Positions 12,814 through 14,080 of a stretch of 14,080 bases of DNA are shown here, piece after piece. The notes below the pieces were generated by a model. It was not told the origin of the DNA and made no database searches. It saw only the letters and a program-made list of their open reading frames with translations. This stretch comes from Verrucomicrobiota bacterium (lineage in GTDB: Bacteria > Verrucomicrobiota > Verrucomicrobiia > Limisphaerales > AV2). Within the stretch, counting starts at the first letter, position 1; each line of letters opens with the position of its first letter. The stretch is from positions 1 through 14,080 of the forward strand of contig QHOP01000088.1 of the NCBI GenBank assembly GCA_003219345.1. Direction: 5' to 3'. Made by a program: the position numbers and the translations under genes.

Positions 12814-14080
12814 CTAGAGCCGCTTGATCTGAACGTTGCGGAAACAGACTGGATCATTATGGCCGGCGAAGCCGAAATGGCCGCTGGTCCGGTCTTTGCC
12901 CGGGTGCGGATGGTTGGCCATGAAGTCCTTCACTTTCGAAAGGTCCGCATCCAGGATTACGGTGCCGTTGAGTTCCACTTTGATGGTCGAACCTTTCACT
13001 GTCACTTCCTCGAAATTCCACTCGCCGATCGGACGCTGGTAACCCCGGGCGGCAGCAACCATGCCGTAGGCCGAGCCGTGCGCCTGGCGCGGATCGATCT
13101 TTTCGCCGGTGGCCTTCTCGTAATCATCGTCCAGAACCTGGCACTCGCACATGCCGACGTACGCTGTGTTGCCCTCGCCGGGGTAACGAATGGCCAGTCC
13201 ATTGTTGCCGCCGGGCGGCAGTTTGAATTCGACCCGCACGACGAAGTCCCCGAACTGAAATTCTTCCCGTTGAACACGGAATGAAAACCGTCGTTTCGGT
13301 GCGATGTCAGAACTTTGTTCGCCTCGTCAGCGCCAATCTCGCGAATGAAGACGTTTCGCCAGCGAATCTCGCCGCCATGCGTTTGCAGCTCGATCGGCCC
13401 CTGGGCCGGCACGGGACGCCATTGCTCACGCTTCAGACTCTTGTCCGGTTTATCGTAGTAGTTTTCGAGCACGGCATGATCGACGACCAGCTTGCCATTC
13501 AGCCAGACGGTCACGCGCGAGCCGATCATGACGATCCGAAACGAATTCCATTCGCCAAACGGTTTGTCCGCCAGCACGAGCGGGTCCTTGCCCGGCGCGC
13601 CTGCGCTGTTGTTCCAGAGTCCGCCCGATCCTTTGTCCGCGCCCAATGGAAATTTCTCCTTCTCCGTGTAGTCCCAGATTTGCACCTGCGGACAGCCGCG
13701 CAGGTAAATTCCGGAATCCGCCTTGGGCACAGTCTTGTATTCAATGCGCAACTCGAAATCCCCGTAATCCTTCTCAGTCGTGGCATATCTGCCGTTGCCG
13801 TCATTGATCAACTCGCCGTTCTCGACACGCCAGTGTTTGCGCATATCATCGGTCCACTCGGCGTTTGTGGCTGCGCGCTCGGCTTCGGGCATGGCGAGCC
13901 ACTTGCGGTGGTCAAATGTATCGCCGCCGCGCCAGCCGGAGAGGTCCTTTCCGTTGAACAGCGCGACAAAACCAGGTGGCGGCCCGTTCGCGGCAAGCAC
14001 GCGACCCGGGGAGTTGTAACCGATCAATAGGACCAAAACCGCCGCCAGACGATTATAGAGCGCCGATTTCTTTAGTGAGA
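12814..14080 (-). pseudogene. Exported two-domain DUF1080 (3-keto-disaccharide hydrolase-like) protein, frame broken between domains; start beyond the right edge
   Basis: DUF1080 (PF06439) proteins have a concanavalin-like fold and are thought to act on sugars outside the cytoplasm. The upstream part, in one frame, has a signal peptide (KKSALYNRLAAVLVLLIGY, cleavage likely after VLAA) that continues to the window end, so the ATG lies outside. Domain one runs from GFVALFNGKDLSGW to IRWRNVFIREIG. A second domain begins with GFHSVFNGKNF, but the continuation FGDFVVRVEFKLPPGGNNG and onward to VCFRNVQIKRL lies in another frame, ending at TAG 12814. The switch is at about 13257-13268. Some 25-30 residues normally found between FNGKN and GDF also seem missing, so a deletion with frame change fits better than a single-base slip. 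The first frame continues into nonsense to 13002. Confidence 0.8.

Overview
The window reads as a piece of a GC-rich bacterial chromosome, most likely from the Verrucomicrobiota (Pedosphaera/Limisphaera-like) or a related PVC-group lineage. That placement is inference. It rests on a secreted two-domain DUF1080 protein, a Thermus/archaeal-type alpha-glucan phosphorylase, and mosaic palindromic intergenic repeats. No rRNA, tRNA, CRISPR array, integrase or insertion sequence was seen.

Left part (1-3970, all minus strand, transcribed right to left): a family 2 glycosyltransferase, then a 181-bp gap with a candidate promoter, then alpha-glucan phosphorylase (glgP). After glgP comes a very short frame that starts inside the glgP stop codon (ATGA overlap) but carries an in-frame TGA, then the 5' end of rlmN, which runs off the left edge. 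A 227-bp divergent spacer separates the glycosyltransferase from a plus-strand miaE-type tRNA hydroxylase (4198-4785).

Central part (4836-10956, all minus strand): six genes of amino-acid metabolism in transcription order tdh, kbl, a cysteine synthase family gene, pxpB, pxpC, pxpA. Tdh and Kbl turn threonine into glycine and acetyl-CoA. The cysteine synthase overlaps kbl by 4 nt. PxpBCA is the ATP-dependent 5-oxoprolinase that returns 5-oxoproline to glutamate. Glycine, cysteine and glutamate are the three building blocks of glutathione, and 5-oxoproline is a breakdown product of gamma-glutamyl peptides, so the cluster may be a salvage/supply module. Three palindromic repeats sit in the tdh-kbl, pxpB-pxpC and pxpC-pxpA gaps. 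A good sigma70-type promoter lies upstream of tdh.

Right part (10957-14080): the spacer between tdh and the next plus-strand gene holds a decayed fragment of an XRE-cupin regulator, with one clear single-base frameshift. Then come an EamA/DMT-type permease, a small SET-domain protein methyltransferase with an intact post-SET cysteine motif, and, convergent with it, a DUF1080 (3-keto-disaccharide hydrolase-like) exported protein. The DUF1080 reading frame is broken between its two domains, apparently by a deletion, and its start lies beyond the right edge.

Most of the window is ordinary housekeeping and catabolic sequence. The points most worth a second look are the broken DUF1080 gene, the XRE-cupin remnant under the tdh promoter, the TGA-interrupted mini-gene between glgP and rlmN, the Gly/Cys/Glu gene set, and the SET-domain protein.
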